A stretch of DNA of 64,000 nt from Verrucomicrobiales bacterium (GCA_029940475.1 JAPYUT010000006.1:4835-68834), one strand, 5' to 3'. Positions 34,121 through 44,495 are shown, numbered from the stretch's first letter. Translations and numbers: made by a program. The notes: generated by a model from the sequence alone, not told the origin.

Positions 34121-35002
34121 TTATCCGTAAAGTATCGCTTCGGTCATGCGCAGAGCTTGAAGGTTTGCTCCAGGATCATGTACCCGCAGGATTTCAGCTC
34201 CCTGCTGCCTTAAATAAGAGGTTAAGGCCACTGTTGGCCATTCCCGCTCACCAATATCATCACTTCCGATTAGCGCAGCGATGAATGATTTGCGTGATAC
34301 GCCTATTAACAGGGGCCTACCGCAAACGCGCATTTCAGGTAATGAGCACAGCAGTTCCAGATTGTGTTCCAGAGATTTACCGAAACCAATTCCGGGATCA
34401 AGGACGATTCGTTCAGGAGCGATTCCGTCGTGCTCACACAGGATCAATTGTTGCTTCAAATAGGACATTACCTCTGTCACTACATCTTCATAATGTGGGG
34501 AATCCTGCATATTACGGGGATTGCCTGGCATGTGCATGAGCACCAATCCACACTTTGAACCTGTTGCGACTGACCTCATTGCGGGGTTTGAGAAACCATT
34601 TACATCGTTGATAATATCCGCTCCGGCAGCGAGTGCCGCCGCTGCAACTTCCGGTTTTGATGTATCCACTGAAATCAAGGTTTCCGGGGCGCGCAGGGAG
34701 GCAAATTTCTCAATTGCCGGCAGCACGCGCTGTTGTTCATCCCCGGCACTCACCTCTGCAGCTCCGGGGCGTGTTGATTCTCCGCCAAAATCAATGATGG
34801 CGGCACCTTCGGATTCCAGCTGCAGTGCCCGGGTTGCCGCTGCGTCGGCGGTTTGGAAATGCCCGCCGTCTGAAAAAGAATCCGGGGTGACATTGACGAT
34901 GCCCATGATCATGCCGGCACCAGACAGGTCATAGCTGCGAGTCCCGATTACCCAGGGATCCGCCTTTAATGGAGTTTTGAGACTTGCCGGATGATAAGCC
35001 AT
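34121..35002 (-). CDS. folP: Dihydropteroate synthase
   Basis: Joins p-aminobenzoate to the pterin diphosphate in folate synthesis. It has 293 residues in a TIM-barrel. Signatures are MGIVNVTPDSFSDGGHF, IIDFGGESTRPGA, DIINDVNGF, LMHMPGNPRNMQ, and a C-terminal RVHDPGANLQALRM. It leads the folP-cdaA-glmM-bioD run, with 87 bp before cdaA. It is divergent from the unknown gene at 35040. Confidence 0.95.
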   Translation of the reverse strand: MAYHPASLKTPLKADPWVIGTRSYDLSGAGMIMGIVNVTPDSFSDGGHFQTADAAATRALQLESEGAAIIDFGGESTRPGAAEVSAGDEQQRVLPAIEKFASLRAPETLISVDTSKPEVAAAALAAGADIINDVNGFSNPAMRSVATGSKCGLVLMHMPGNPRNMQDSPHYEDVVTEVMSYLKQQLILCEHDGIAPERIVLDPGIGFGKSLEHNLELLCSLPEMRVCGRPLLIGVSRKSFIAALIGSDDIGEREWPTVALTSYLRQQGAEILRVHDPGANLQALRMTEAILYG

Positions 35003-35039
35003 AACCTATCCTTCCCCGGTAATATCCTCAGCTCAACTC

Positions 35040-35708
35040 ATGAAAACGTTCGTTCTTGCCGGCGTGTTGGTTGCCTTCATGCCATCGCTTTCCAGGGCAC
35101 TGCCTCCTGGAACTTATATCGATGACGATGCTGACCAGATTTCCCGCACGGTCATCCACAAGGACGGCACCTATACAACAACTTCCCGGGACAGGGATAC
35201 CCGGATACTCATTCGGGAGACCAAAAGGCGTAATGATACCCTGGTGATGCGCAGTGAGTTCGTCCTTGATCAGTTTGGCCGTGAGCGCAAGGGGCGGGTT
35301 TACGATGGCCAGAAGAACCTTCTTTTCACCAGTGAGTTCCTTTACAATGACAAGGGGAAGGCACAGGAGGAACGTGTATACAACGCACAGGGCAAGCTTG
35401 TACGCAGGTTGATGTATCAGTATGACCGCTTCGGGAGATCAAAGCCGTTTTGTGCGACTTACCAGGATGGACGGCCCATAGGCGATCTGGTGCCACTGGA
35501 TGATGCATCAGCGTTCAGCACGACTTCAACCCACGCGCATTCCTCCGATGGCGGCAATGGTATTGATTCGGGAAAGATAATCCGCTCGAGGGATGGTTCA
35601 ACGGTACGTCTAGACTCTGGAGCGGTAAGGTATCCCGGATCGAAGCCGGCAACACCGGAGGCAAAGAAACCGAAACGCAGGTTCCGGATTTTCAAGTCCC
35701 GTGATTAG
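35040..35708 (+). CDS. Exported protein of unknown function
   Basis: I do not recognise this 222-residue protein. It has a signal peptide (residues 1-20, MKTFVLAGVLVAFMPSLSRA). A beta-rich central region follows, with repeated-looking DGTYTTTSRD, YDGQKNLLFTSEF and YNAQGKLVRRLMY segments that resemble YD/antitoxin-type beta-hairpin repeats. The C-terminus is Pro/Lys/Arg-rich and basic. It lies 28 bp before the next unknown gene and acyP in the same direction, so the three may form an operon. Confidence 0.7.
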   Translation: MKTFVLAGVLVAFMPSLSRALPPGTYIDDDADQISRTVIHKDGTYTTTSRDRDTRILIRETKRRNDTLVMRSEFVLDQFGRERKGRVYDGQKNLLFTSEFLYNDKGKAQEERVYNAQGKLVRRLMYQYDRFGRSKPFCATYQDGRPIGDLVPLDDASAFSTTSTHAHSSDGGNGIDSGKIIRSRDGSTVRLDSGAVRYPGSKPATPEAKKPKRRFRIFKSRD

Positions 35709-35736
35709 TTGTACTGGCCTGTAGCCGGTTGATTTG

Positions 35737-37341
35737 ATGAATGCTTCAGCGAGTTTACTCTCAGTGCTCCTTGCCTTGGGGATTGCTGTGGTGGGCTTGT
35801 TCTGGGGGGTCAATGCGCGCAATACGGTACGCAAGGCCTGGAATGAGGATGTTGTTGCCATTAAAGGTCAGGCAGATAGCGATTTTGTCGCCCTTGAGAA
35901 TGACCTGGAAAACAGCAAGGCAGAGGCTGCACGGGTAGAGGATGAGAACCGCAACCTGCGCCGGCAGCTTGATATTGAGCGTGACGGCCATGCTGAGCTG
36001 ATCCGCCAGAATGACCGGCTTGAATTACGTCTGGCCAATTATCAGGATGGGGATTTGCCGGCAGAAACAATACGCGATTGGACAGACGATGAGCTTGATC
36101 GGCGCAAGAGCAGTCGCGAATTAACGCTGGCGATTCGTGAATTGCCCCTCAAGCGTAGATTGCGCTATCGCTTTGCTGACCGGGATGGGATGCGGGAAGC
36201 CCTCGCCAATGGTCCTGGCCTTGTATCCGGTGTAGACGCGGTAAGGCAGACGCGTGCCTATGCGGCAATGGGGTTTGTGACCCCGGAAACCGATGTGCGT
36301 GCCAGGATGATTGATTTGCTGGAGGGTCAACTGGGGGCTGCATTCTATGCCGGACAAGACATTGTCCTGTTCAACAGTGAGGGAACCACAAACAGCGCAA
36401 ATGACCGGACTGCATTGGCCATAGAGATTGTGCGTGCCTTACAGGATCAGCATTTCGACTTGTTGTCAGCCCTTGAAAAATGGCCGCATAACGATGATGC
36501 CAAGCTGGCTCTCTGGTCCGTTGCTGTGGGGGATTCCAGCCTCGTGAAGATACGTTTCCAGCTTCAGGATAATACTCCGGGAGCTGACCAGTTCCTGCAA
36601 AGTGCCACCAAGATGACTCGCGAGCAATTTGAGAGGATTCCCTCTTTTTTGCGCGAATATTACCTTTTCCCCTTTGCCCTTGGTGATGGTTTCTGCCAGA
36701 AACTGCACGAGGAGGGGCGCTGGGAAAGGATTAATAAAGGGCTTTCCAGCCCGCCTCAGAGCACTGCGGAAATCCTGCACCCGGAATTGTACATGTCTGG
36801 TGAACCTTTTCGGCCGGAGCGATATGACTGGGATATCAACAAGCTCTCAATAGCCGGAGTGAATCCGAGCTGGAGCAATGTTGCCGGTGAACTTGGCATT
36901 GCCCTGTTGCTCAACCAGAGTAATTTCCTGGAGCAGATGGCCGAACTCGGTCAACCGGATATCCTGGATATGCCGGAGTTGGTGTCCAAGGGCATCGAGC
37001 ATTTTTCCGCCCGGGATGGTTCCAGGGCAGCTGCCGGATGGCATGGTGACCGGTATCTTGTTTATCCCAATGCCGATGGTGTCGATGGCAGTGATCATGT
37101 TTACTGGCGCACTAAATGGCGCAGCGCGGAGGATGCCACGGAGTTTTCAAATGCGATCACGAGATCACTCGCGTTCCGGCGTGGCGGCAATAAAGCGGCT
37201 GGCAGTAAGCGTTATATATCGGTACGTAAACTGGAAGGCAACCAGGTAAGGGTGATCGATGCCGCGACCAAGGCATTTGGCGAGGCGCTGATAAAGAAAT
37301 TCCCGGAGGCCTCAGCCGAGGGGGGACAAGACGGCAGGTAA
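35737..37341 (+). CDS. Membrane-anchored coiled-coil protein of unknown function
   Basis: A 534-residue protein I cannot assign. It has one N-terminal membrane helix (residues ~5-25). A coiled coil follows at about residues 40-90, rich in Glu, Asn and Arg (ENDLENSKAEAARVEDENRNLRR region). A large domain with no motif I know extends over residues ~110-530. The frame also includes TTG 35734; I use ATG 35737. It is likely anchored in the inner membrane facing the periplasm. It ends 5 bp before acyP, so the two are co-transcribed. Confidence 0.75.
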   Translation: MNASASLLSVLLALGIAVVGLFWGVNARNTVRKAWNEDVVAIKGQADSDFVALENDLENSKAEAARVEDENRNLRRQLDIERDGHAELIRQNDRLELRLANYQDGDLPAETIRDWTDDELDRRKSSRELTLAIRELPLKRRLRYRFADRDGMREALANGPGLVSGVDAVRQTRAYAAMGFVTPETDVRARMIDLLEGQLGAAFYAGQDIVLFNSEGTTNSANDRTALAIEIVRALQDQHFDLLSALEKWPHNDDAKLALWSVAVGDSSLVKIRFQLQDNTPGADQFLQSATKMTREQFERIPSFLREYYLFPFALGDGFCQKLHEEGRWERINKGLSSPPQSTAEILHPELYMSGEPFRPERYDWDINKLSIAGVNPSWSNVAGELGIALLLNQSNFLEQMAELGQPDILDMPELVSKGIEHFSARDGSRAAAGWHGDRYLVYPNADGVDGSDHVYWRTKWRSAEDATEFSNAITRSLAFRRGGNKAAGSKRYISVRKLEGNQVRVIDAATKAFGEALIKKFPEASAEGGQDGR

Positions 37342-37346
37342 ACAGG

Positions 37347-37628
37347 ATGATTGCGAAAAAGGTTTTCTTTTCCGGTCGCGTGCAGGGGGTGGGTTTTCGT
37401 TATGGGACCAAGCAGGTAGCGATGGGATTTGATGTGACTGGTTTGGTGTGCAACCTTGTTGACGGCAGGGTTGAGCTTTGTGTGATGGGTGAAATGGACG
37501 AGGTTAAGGAGTTTTTGCGGGAGATTCGTGAAGAGTCAAACCTTGCCCATCATATCCTCGAGTATGTCGAGGAGGAGATTCCACTTGCAGAGATGCAACA
37601 GGTGAGAGGCTTCTCGATTGCCGGCTGA
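37347..37628 (+). CDS. acyP: Acylphosphatase
   Basis: A 93-residue enzyme that hydrolyses acyl phosphates. The active-site loop is FSGRVQGVGFRYGTKQVA, with the catalytic Arg, and GLVCNLVDGRVEL carries the catalytic Asn. Both residues are intact. It is convergent with leuS, with 57 bp between them. Confidence 0.92.
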   Translation: MIAKKVFFSGRVQGVGFRYGTKQVAMGFDVTGLVCNLVDGRVELCVMGEMDEVKEFLREIREESNLAHHILEYVEEEIPLAEMQQVRGFSIAG

Positions 37629-37685
37629 GGGGCCCTTATCGCGGCAGGGGAGCCGGATTTTCCCTGTGATGAGCGCAGGGCGTGA

Positions 37686-40310
37686 TCAGTTGGCAACGAT
37701 GTTTACCAGTTTTCCCGGGACAATGATCACTTTGCGCACGGTTACCTCGTTGATAAACGGCTGGATTTTATCCAGTCCTTTTGCCGCTGCTTCGAGCTCC
37801 TCGCCCGTGGCGTCTTTGGCCACGACCATCTTGTCGCGCAGTTTACCATTGACCTGAACCACGATTTCTATCTCGTCGTCGATCAGGTAATCTTCGTTAA
37901 ACGCGGGCCATGACGTGATGGCCAGTTGTTCATCGGGAACAATATCCGGGAATGCTGCCGCGATGACCCGGTTAAGTTCCTCGCTGATATGGGGGGCAAA
38001 GGGGTTTAGCAGATGCAGGAACGATACCAGAGAGCTTACCGGGCGACTGTCGGCGGCAGTCAGCTCGTTTGTCAGTTTCATCATTTGCGAGATTGCAGTA
38101 TTGAAGTCAAGCGACTCGATATCATCACCGACTTTCTTGATTGTCTCGTGCAGGATCCTGCGTTGTTTCTTGGTGGGCTCTGTCGCTGTAACCTTATCAC
38201 TTAATTGCCATTCCCCTTCCTGTTGCTCTTCCATGAAGAGTCTCCAGACGCGGGCAAGAAAACGATGCACCCCCTCCACCCCCTTCATGTTCCAGGGTTT
38301 TACCTGCTCGAGCGGACCCATGAACATTTCATACAGGCGCAGTGAATCAGCGCCGTATTCCATGATGACCTCATCGGGGTTTACGACATTACCACGACTT
38401 TTTGACATCTTTTGGCCGTCTTCGCCGAGGATCATTCCCTGGTTTACCAGTTTCTGGAAAGGTTCCCTGGTTTTCACGTAGCCCAGGTCGTGCAGCACCT
38501 TGTGCCAGAATCGTGCATAAAGAAGATGCAGCACCGCGTGCTCGGTACCGCCGACATAAAGGTCAACGTTCATCCAGTAGTCGTCAGCCTCCCTGGAAAT
38601 GAAGTCGGTGCTGTTCTTGGGGTCGCAGTAGCGCAGGTAATACCAGCAGGAACCGGCCCACTGGGGCATGGTGTTTGTTTCCCGGCGCAAGTTATCGTCG
38701 AGTTCCACCCATTTGCGGGCTTTCGAGAGTGGCGGTTCCGCGGTGCCGGTGGGCTTATAATCATCCATCGCAGGCGCCTCGAGCGGCAATTGTGCATTGC
38801 TGAGCGCGTGATGATTGCCATTGCTGTCCCAGACAATAGGGAATGGTTCGCCCCAGTAGCGCTGTCGACTGAACAGCCAGTCGCGCAGCTTGAAGTTGAT
38901 TCTCGGCCTGCCGGCTGTGTTTTTTTCCAGCCATCCGGGTTCCTTTGAGGTTCCCATCATGACTGCCTTCGCTACTAAGGTGTCCAGGCCGTCGATAAGC
39001 GGTGAGGAGTTTATAGCAGTGCCGTTTCCGGTAAAGCATGCGTTATCCGGATCCTCGGTTTGAGGTTGAACGACCTGCTTGATTTCGAGACCGAATTTCT
39101 TGGCAAATTCGTGATCGCGTTCATCGTGTGCCGGAACTGCCATGATGGCGCCTGTGCCGTACGAGGTCAGCACGTAATCGGCAATCCAGACAGGAATCCT
39201 TTCCCCGTTTACCGGGTTGATCGCATAGCCTCCGGTAAATACCCCGCTTTTTTCTTTACTGTCCTCAGTGCGTTCACGTTCGGATTTGTTGGCCGTTGCT
39301 TGGCGATATTCGGTGACATCCTGCAGGTGATCAGTTGTGGCGACCTCGTCGACCAGGGGGTGTTCCGGAGCCAGAACGATGTAGGTGGCACCGAACAGGG
39401 TGTCCGGGCGCGTGGTGAAAACAGTAATTTTTTTACCGCTGGGGGCATTTTCACCGGCCGCAAGCGTGAAGTGCACATCAGCCCCCTCGCTACGGCCGAT
39501 CCAGTTACGCTGTAATTTCTTGATGCCCTCCGGCCAGTCAAGGCCTTCAAGCTCCTCAATCAGGCGATCGCCGTATGCGGTGATGCGCAGCATCCATTGG
39601 CGCATCGGCTTGCGTTCCACCGGGTGGTCTCCGCGCTCGGATTTTCCCTGAATAACCTCCTCGTTGGCAAGCACGGTGCCAAGTGCCGGGCACCAGTTGA
39701 CGGCAACCTCGTCTATGTATGCCAGACGGCGGGAATTGATATATTCGGTACGCTCCCCGGCATTCTCCTGCGGATAGTCCTGCTCGCGACGTTTGATGAG
39801 TTGCTCTATCGGGCGTGCGGCTTTCTCCTCCGTGTCGAAATAGCTGTTGTAGAGCTTGAGGAAGATCCATTGGGTCCAGCGGTAATATGAAGGGTCGGTG
39901 GTATTGATTTCGCGATCCCAGTCGTAGGAAAAGCCGATGCGTTGTAATTGTGACTTAAAATACGCAATATTCTTTTCGGTGGTCTCACGCGGGTGCACAC
40001 CATGTTCAATTGCATACTGCTCCGCGGGCAGGCCAAAGGCATCCCACCCCATGGGATGTAAAACGTTGAAGCCAAGCTTGCGTTTATAACGCGAGATAAT
40101 GTCAGTGGCGGTGTAGCCTTCCGGGTGACCGACGTGCAATCCCTGGCCACTGGGATAGGGAAACATGTCGAGGGCGTAATACTTTGGCCGGCCGGGATCA
40201 AAGCCAGGGTCACCCGGATTGGAAGCCCGGAAGGTTTTCTCTTGATCCCAGAGGCCTTGCCATTTGGGTTCAATCTCGTCGAACGGGTATTGTTTGCGGC
40301 GCTCGGACAT
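37686..40310 (-). CDS. leuS: Leucyl-tRNA synthetase
   Basis: An 874-residue class I synthetase that charges leucine onto its tRNA. The HIGH motif is HVGH (59-62) within [17 protein letters not shown]. The connective editing domain contains [21 protein letters not shown] and [17 protein letters not shown]. The KMSKS motif begins at residue 634. The anticodon-binding domain and a C-terminal domain ([12 protein letters not shown]) complete it. Length is normal. It is monocistronic here and divergent from rdgB. Confidence 0.98.
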   Translation of the reverse strand: MSERRKQYPFDEIEPKWQGLWDQEKTFRASNPGDPGFDPGRPKYYALDMFPYPSGQGLHVGHPEGYTATDIISRYKRKLGFNVLHPMGWDAFGLPAEQYAIEHGVHPRETTEKNIAYFKSQLQRIGFSYDWDREINTTDPSYYRWTQWIFLKLYNSYFDTEEKAARPIEQLIKRREQDYPQENAGERTEYINSRRLAYIDEVAVNWCPALGTVLANEEVIQGKSERGDHPVERKPMRQWMLRITAYGDRLIEELEGLDWPEGIKKLQRNWIGRSEGADVHFTLAAGENAPSGKKITVFTTRPDTLFGATYIVLAPEHPLVDEVATTDHLQDVTEYRQATANKSERERTEDSKEKSGVFTGGYAINPVNGERIPVWIADYVLTSYGTGAIMAVPAHDERDHEFAKKFGLEIKQVVQPQTEDPDNACFTGNGTAINSSPLIDGLDTLVAKAVMMGTSKEPGWLEKNTAGRPRINFKLRDWLFSRQRYWGEPFPIVWDSNGNHHALSNAQLPLEAPAMDDYKPTGTAEPPLSKARKWVELDDNLRRETNTMPQWAGSCWYYLRYCDPKNSTDFISREADDYWMNVDLYVGGTEHAVLHLLYARFWHKVLHDLGYVKTREPFQKLVNQGMILGEDGQKMSKSRGNVVNPDEVIMEYGADSLRLYEMFMGPLEQVKPWNMKGVEGVHRFLARVWRLFMEEQQEGEWQLSDKVTATEPTKKQRRILHETIKKVGDDIESLDFNTAISQMMKLTNELTAADSRPVSSLVSFLHLLNPFAPHISEELNRVIAAAFPDIVPDEQLAITSWPAFNEDYLIDDEIEIVVQVNGKLRDKMVVAKDATGEELEAAAKGLDKIQPFINEVTVRKVIIVPGKLVNIVAN

Positions 40311-40379
40311 TAGGTTAGCAGTGCTGGGTTATTTAGGCCGGAATTTCCAGATAACCATGTTTTTTTTATACCTGAAATC

Positions 40380-41045
40380 ATGCACTTAGTTGTTGCCAGC
40401 GGCAATGCTCACAAGACGGCTGAAATTCGCCGTATCCTGGGTGATCTCGTGACCTCGGTTGAGGACCTGTCCGCGCATCCTGAAATTAAGGAGATACAGG
40501 AGACAGGTGCCACTTTTGAAGAGAATGCAGTCATTAAGGCACTTGAGACAGGAAGGGCCCTGGGTGATGGGGCATGGATTCTCTCGGATGATTCCGGGCT
40601 GGAGGTTGATGCTCTGGGGGGCAAACCCGGGGTATATTCTGCGCGGTATTCGGGGGCCGGGGCAAGTGATGCGGACAACAGGGTGAAACTGCTGGAGAAA
40701 ATGGCCGGTATAGACGGCGAGGAGAACTCCCGATCAGCACGTTTTCGCTGTGCCATGGTGTTGGCGCGTGGCGGGCAGAAGATAGCTGTGTTTGAAGGGG
40801 CGCTTGAGGGAGTTATTGCCAACGCTGAGAAAGGTGAGCAGGGATTCGGATATGATTCACTCTTTATTCCCGAGGGTTACAGCGAAACTTTCGGGCAACT
40901 GCCGCCGGAAGTAAAAAACAGCATGAGCCATCGCGGTCGTGCACTGGAGAAGTTTAAGCTGTGGCTTGCCAGGCAAGACCTGCCAAATGAGAACGGATGT
41001 TCTAATCATGTCGGGAATCAAAAGAAGGCAGAATGGGAGACGTAG
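40380..41045 (+). CDS. rdgB: XTP/dITP diphosphatase (RdgB/HAM1)
   Basis: Removes non-canonical purine triphosphates from the nucleotide pool. Signatures are VVASGNAHKTAEIRRIL, ETGATFEENAVIKA, LSDDSGLEVDALGGKPGVYSARYSG, and the substrate loop QGFGYDSLFIPEGYSETFGQLPPEVKNSMSHRGRAL. At 221 residues it has a ~20-residue tail beyond the family end, and that tail overlaps the next gene by 13 bp. Confidence 0.95.
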   Translation: MHLVVASGNAHKTAEIRRILGDLVTSVEDLSAHPEIKEIQETGATFEENAVIKALETGRALGDGAWILSDDSGLEVDALGGKPGVYSARYSGAGASDADNRVKLLEKMAGIDGEENSRSARFRCAMVLARGGQKIAVFEGALEGVIANAEKGEQGFGYDSLFIPEGYSETFGQLPPEVKNSMSHRGRALEKFKLWLARQDLPNENGCSNHVGNQKKAEWET

Positions 41046-41377
41046 CAGTGCCAGACGAACTGCCCTGCGAGAAATGCGGGGAACTGACAGCCTACAATGG
41101 GCTCATCGGAGCCAAGTTGTCATGTGAGCATTGTGGGATACCAAGACCCCACACCATGAGGGGAGCAACCGGTTGCGGATCGCTCATTTTCCTGATTTTT
41201 TTCGTGGTGGCAATCCTGCTAGTTTTGATTAACGGCGATGAATCTATCCTGATCATCTTCCCAATATTTTTCCTGATGTTTCTCATCCAGTTTGCCTGGG
41301 TTGTCATTGTGGGGCTGAGGATGAAAAGGGAGGCGAAGAAAAAAGAGGCGCAGGAAAAGAATCTCAACCAGGAATAA
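41033..41377 (+). CDS. Small zinc-ribbon membrane protein
   Basis: A 114-residue protein of unknown function. Two CxxC pairs (CEKCG and CEHCG, about residues 12-36) probably form a zinc ribbon. Two hydrophobic helices follow (about 50-66 and 73-93), and the end is Lys/Glu-rich and presumably cytoplasmic. It starts inside the last 13 bp of rdgB, so it is coupled to it. Confidence 0.65.
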   Translation: MGDVAVPDELPCEKCGELTAYNGLIGAKLSCEHCGIPRPHTMRGATGCGSLIFLIFFVVAILLVLINGDESILIIFPIFFLMFLIQFAWVVIVGLRMKREAKKKEAQEKNLNQE

Positions 41378-41524
41378 ATCGCCCACCTGACCCAAAAGAG
41401 AGCCGGGTTGTGGAAGGCCCGATCTTACCGCGCACAAAAATCAGCGCAGTTTACTCAAAGGGCTGATCGTGCCGGCAAAAGTTGCGGGTTGAAGGAGAGG
41501 TATCATTTCTATTAGTGTAACTGG

Positions 41525-42778
41525 ATGCTTACCCGGATGCGTTTACAACAGTTGATCTTCATGGTGGTTGCATGCCCAGCCGCCTATGTCGGTTCCGTGA
41601 AGGCCGATGACTGGCCGCAGTGGCGTGGTGCGCAGCATGATGGCATTGCCGATCCGGCCCAAAAGCCACCATTAAAGTTCAGTGCGACGGAAAATGTCCA
41701 CTGGGTAGCATCGATCCCGGGGCGGGGTCATGGCTCCCCCACGATTTATGGTGATCGTATTTTCCTGGCCACGGCGGATGAAGCGGCACGAAGGCAAACA
41801 CTCATCTGCCTTGACCGGGCCACCGGGAAGAGGCTCTGGAGCAGGGAGGTGCACCGCGGCGGGTTTCCCAATAAATCCAACAGGAAGGCGAGCCAGGCCT
41901 CATCGACGCCTGCCTGCGACGGCAAAAGGGTCTTTATCAATTTCTTGAATGCCGGGGCGGTCTATACCACAGCCTTTGATCTCAATGGCAAGCAGCTCTG
42001 GCAAACGAAGATAACCGATTACATTCTTCACCAGGGATTTGCCACATCCCCTGCCATCTATAAATCGCTGCTTATTGTGTCGGCTGATAACAAGGGAGGA
42101 GGTGCAGTGTGTGGATTGGACAGGACGGATGGCAGTGTTGCCTGGAGGATTGACCGCCCGAAGTATCCCAATTACGCCTCGCCGGTTATTTACCGCATCA
42201 ATGACATCGACCAGTTGATCTTCCAGGGTTGCAACCTGGTTTCAAGCTATGATCCCGCCAATGGCAAAAAGCGGTGGCAGGTAAAGGGTGCGACCACTGA
42301 GTGTGTCAGCTCAATTGTCACTGATGGAGTGCATGTTTTCACCAGTGGCGGTTATCCGCGCAATCATGTCTCGGCCATGAAGGCGGATGGGTCGGGGGAG
42401 GTGGTCTGGGAGAATATCAGCCGGGTCTACGTGCCTTCAATGCTGGTGAAGGACGGTTATCTTTTTGCTATCATGGACAGTGGCAATGCCATGTGCTGGA
42501 AATCGGATACCGGCAAACAGATGTGGAAGGAGCGCCTCAACCGCACGACCAGCGCGTCACCGGTTTTGGTCGGTGATCGTATTTATGCGGTGGATGAGCA
42601 GGGAAATTTTTCCGTCTTTAAGGCTGACCCGATGAATTTCAAGGTCCTGGCAAGAAATAAGCTTGGCGATCAGGTATTTGCCACGCCGGTCTTCTGCGGG
42701 GGTCGGATTTATGCACGTGTTGCCGAGAACAACGGCGATGTGCGTCAGGAAAAACTCTACTGTATTGGTGAAAAGTAG
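41525..42778 (+). CDS. PQQ-like beta-propeller repeat protein, exported
   Basis: A 417-residue protein with a signal peptide (through about residue 27). The PQQ-like (YVTN/WD40-type) propeller has blades such as WPQWRGAQHDGIAD, ICLDRATGKRLWSREV, VCGLDRTDGSVAWRI, SSYDPANGKKRWQV and MCWKSDTGKQMWKE. The DWPQWRG opening is very common in Planctomycetes and Verrucomicrobiota. Whether it binds PQQ is uncertain: most such proteins lack a shown enzymatic activity. It lies beside the DUF1501/DUF1553 genes, on the opposite strand and convergent. Confidence 0.85.
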   Translation: MLTRMRLQQLIFMVVACPAAYVGSVKADDWPQWRGAQHDGIADPAQKPPLKFSATENVHWVASIPGRGHGSPTIYGDRIFLATADEAARRQTLICLDRATGKRLWSREVHRGGFPNKSNRKASQASSTPACDGKRVFINFLNAGAVYTTAFDLNGKQLWQTKITDYILHQGFATSPAIYKSLLIVSADNKGGGAVCGLDRTDGSVAWRIDRPKYPNYASPVIYRINDIDQLIFQGCNLVSSYDPANGKKRWQVKGATTECVSSIVTDGVHVFTSGGYPRNHVSAMKADGSGEVVWENISRVYVPSMLVKDGYLFAIMDSGNAMCWKSDTGKQMWKERLNRTTSASPVLVGDRIYAVDEQGNFSVFKADPMNFKVLARNKLGDQVFATPVFCGGRIYARVAENNGDVRQEKLYCIGEK

Positions 42779-42804
42779 AGCTTACCAGGCAGGGCGGCAG
42801 CCAC

Positions 42805-44220
42805 TCAGGCAAGGACTTGCTTAACCACCTTGCCGTGGACATCGGTGAGCCGGTAATTGCGACCCTGGTATTTGTAGGTGAGCCTTTCGTGATCAATGCC
42901 CATCAGGTGCAATATCGTGGCATTCAGGTCATGCACATGCACCGGATCCTTGGTGATGTTGTAGCAGTAGTCATCGGTTTCACCGTGAACGTAGCTTTTT
43001 TGTATCCCGGCACCTGCCAGCCAGGTCGTGAAACACCGGGGATGGTGGTCACGGCCCGCTTTGTTGCCGGGATCCTGGGCATAGATGGTGCGCCCGAACT
43101 CTCCTCCCCAGACAATGAGGGTATCTTCCAGCATTCCGCGTTGTTTGAGGTCCTGAATCAGGCCGGCTGTGCCATGATCGGTGTCGCGGCATTGTCGTGG
43201 TAGGGCCTCGGAGAGCTTGGCATGCTGGTCCCAGCCCATGTGGAAGAGCTGGATAAAACGGACGTCACGTTCTGCCAGGCGGCGGGCTAACAGGCAATTG
43301 CGTGCATAGCTGCCGGGTTTCTTGACATCCGGCCCATAGAGCTTGAGCACATGCTCCGGCTCGTTGGAAATGTCTGCCAACTCCGGCACACTGGTTTGCA
43401 TGCGGAATGCCATCTCATACTGGGCGATACGAGACTGGATTTCAGGGTCTCCGATTGCGGCGTGTTGTTGACGGTTTAATGCTGCCACATTGTCCAGCAT
43501 GTCCCTTCTCATTGCATGATCGATGCCCGGGGGGTTTTCCAGAAAGTAAACCGGTTCTTTGGTGTTGCGCAGTTTAACCCCGGAGTGCTCGGTGGGTAAA
43601 AACCCCGAACTCCACAGGCGGCTGTAAAGCGGTTGCGCACCGCCTGCCGTGGCCCTTGAGGTCATTACCACGTAGGCGGGCAGGTTCTTGTTCATCGCGC
43701 CCAGCCCATAGGACATCCATGAACCTATGCTGGGGCGTCCTGCGAGCTGGAAGCCGGTCTGGAAAAAGGTAATTGCCGGGTCATGGTTGATTGCCTCCGT
43801 ATGCATGGAGCGGACCAGGCAGAGTTCATCGGCAACAGTACCCAGCTTCGGCAGCAGTTCACTGAGTTGTATGCCGCTTTTGCCATGCCGGGAAAACTTG
43901 AACATGGTGGGGGTAACCGGCAGGGATTTCTGCTTGGAGGTCATGGTGGTGATGCGTTGCTTGCCCCGGATCGACTCAGGAAGCTCCTTGCCGCGTTCTT
44001 TTTCAAGCCGCGGCTTCGGGTCGAATAGATCCATCTGCGAAGGGCCACCCGACTGGAAGAGGGATATTACACGCTTGGCTCTGGCTGGCGGGATTGCCTG
44101 CTTTAAAAGCGGTGCGCCTGAGATATCCTCAAAGAGCAGGGATCCGAGGGCCGCCGGGCCGCAAATGCCCGCAGAGTTGCCAAGGAATGCCCGCCTGTTC
44201 AGATTGTTGCTGCCTGTCAT
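42805..44220 (-). CDS. DUF1501 family protein, Tat-exported
   Basis: A 471-residue protein. The N-terminal Tat signal is NRRAFLGNSAG. The body is typical of DUF1501, a sulfatase/alkaline-phosphatase-like fold: ISLFQSGGPSQMDLFDPKP, AYVVMTSRATAGGAQPLYSRLWSSGFLP, IQLFHMGWDQHA and IVWGGEFGRTIYA. These proteins almost always pair with PSCyt1-DUF1549-DUF1553 proteins, as here (44538), and are thought to act together on extracellular substrates; the reaction is not known. A small membrane gene lies between them on the same strand. Confidence 0.92.
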   Translation of the reverse strand: MTGSNNLNRRAFLGNSAGICGPAALGSLLFEDISGAPLLKQAIPPARAKRVISLFQSGGPSQMDLFDPKPRLEKERGKELPESIRGKQRITTMTSKQKSLPVTPTMFKFSRHGKSGIQLSELLPKLGTVADELCLVRSMHTEAINHDPAITFFQTGFQLAGRPSIGSWMSYGLGAMNKNLPAYVVMTSRATAGGAQPLYSRLWSSGFLPTEHSGVKLRNTKEPVYFLENPPGIDHAMRRDMLDNVAALNRQQHAAIGDPEIQSRIAQYEMAFRMQTSVPELADISNEPEHVLKLYGPDVKKPGSYARNCLLARRLAERDVRFIQLFHMGWDQHAKLSEALPRQCRDTDHGTAGLIQDLKQRGMLEDTLIVWGGEFGRTIYAQDPGNKAGRDHHPRCFTTWLAGAGIQKSYVHGETDDYCYNITKDPVHVHDLNATILHLMGIDHERLTYKYQGRNYRLTDVHGKVVKQVLA

Positions 44221-44243
44221 TGTGTGGTTACTGCCTGCGGCGT

Positions 44244-44495
44244 TTAGTCATGTTCATGAAGGTGGGGTGGCAGCCACAAACCAAGAAAAAATCCTGTTAA
44301 GCCCCCCACGCCTGCCCCTGGCTCACCAAGGATGAAATTCCCAAGGCATGCGAAGACAAGCATGATGGCTATGGTGATGATTGCCCCAACAATCTGTCTT
44401 ACCAGATACGGAGCGCGACGAAGGGGATCCTGCAACTGTGAGTGGGAAATGGCTCTCCTCACCTTTTTAACGCTTTCTGAATCATCATCCTGCAT
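44244..44495 (-). CDS. Small two-helix membrane protein
   Basis: An 83-residue protein with two hydrophobic helices (about residues 34-51 and 58-74). The N-terminus is charged and the His-rich tail is PPHLHEHD. It is unrecognised, but the helix-Gly-helix layout resembles AtpZ/AtpI-type small proteins. It lies between the DUF1501 and DUF1553 genes on the same strand, with 23 bp and 42 bp gaps, so it probably belongs to that operon. Confidence 0.55.
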   Translation of the reverse strand: MQDDDSESVKKVRRAISHSQLQDPLRRAPYLVRQIVGAIITIAIMLVFACLGNFILGEPGAGVGGLTGFFLGLWLPPHLHEHD

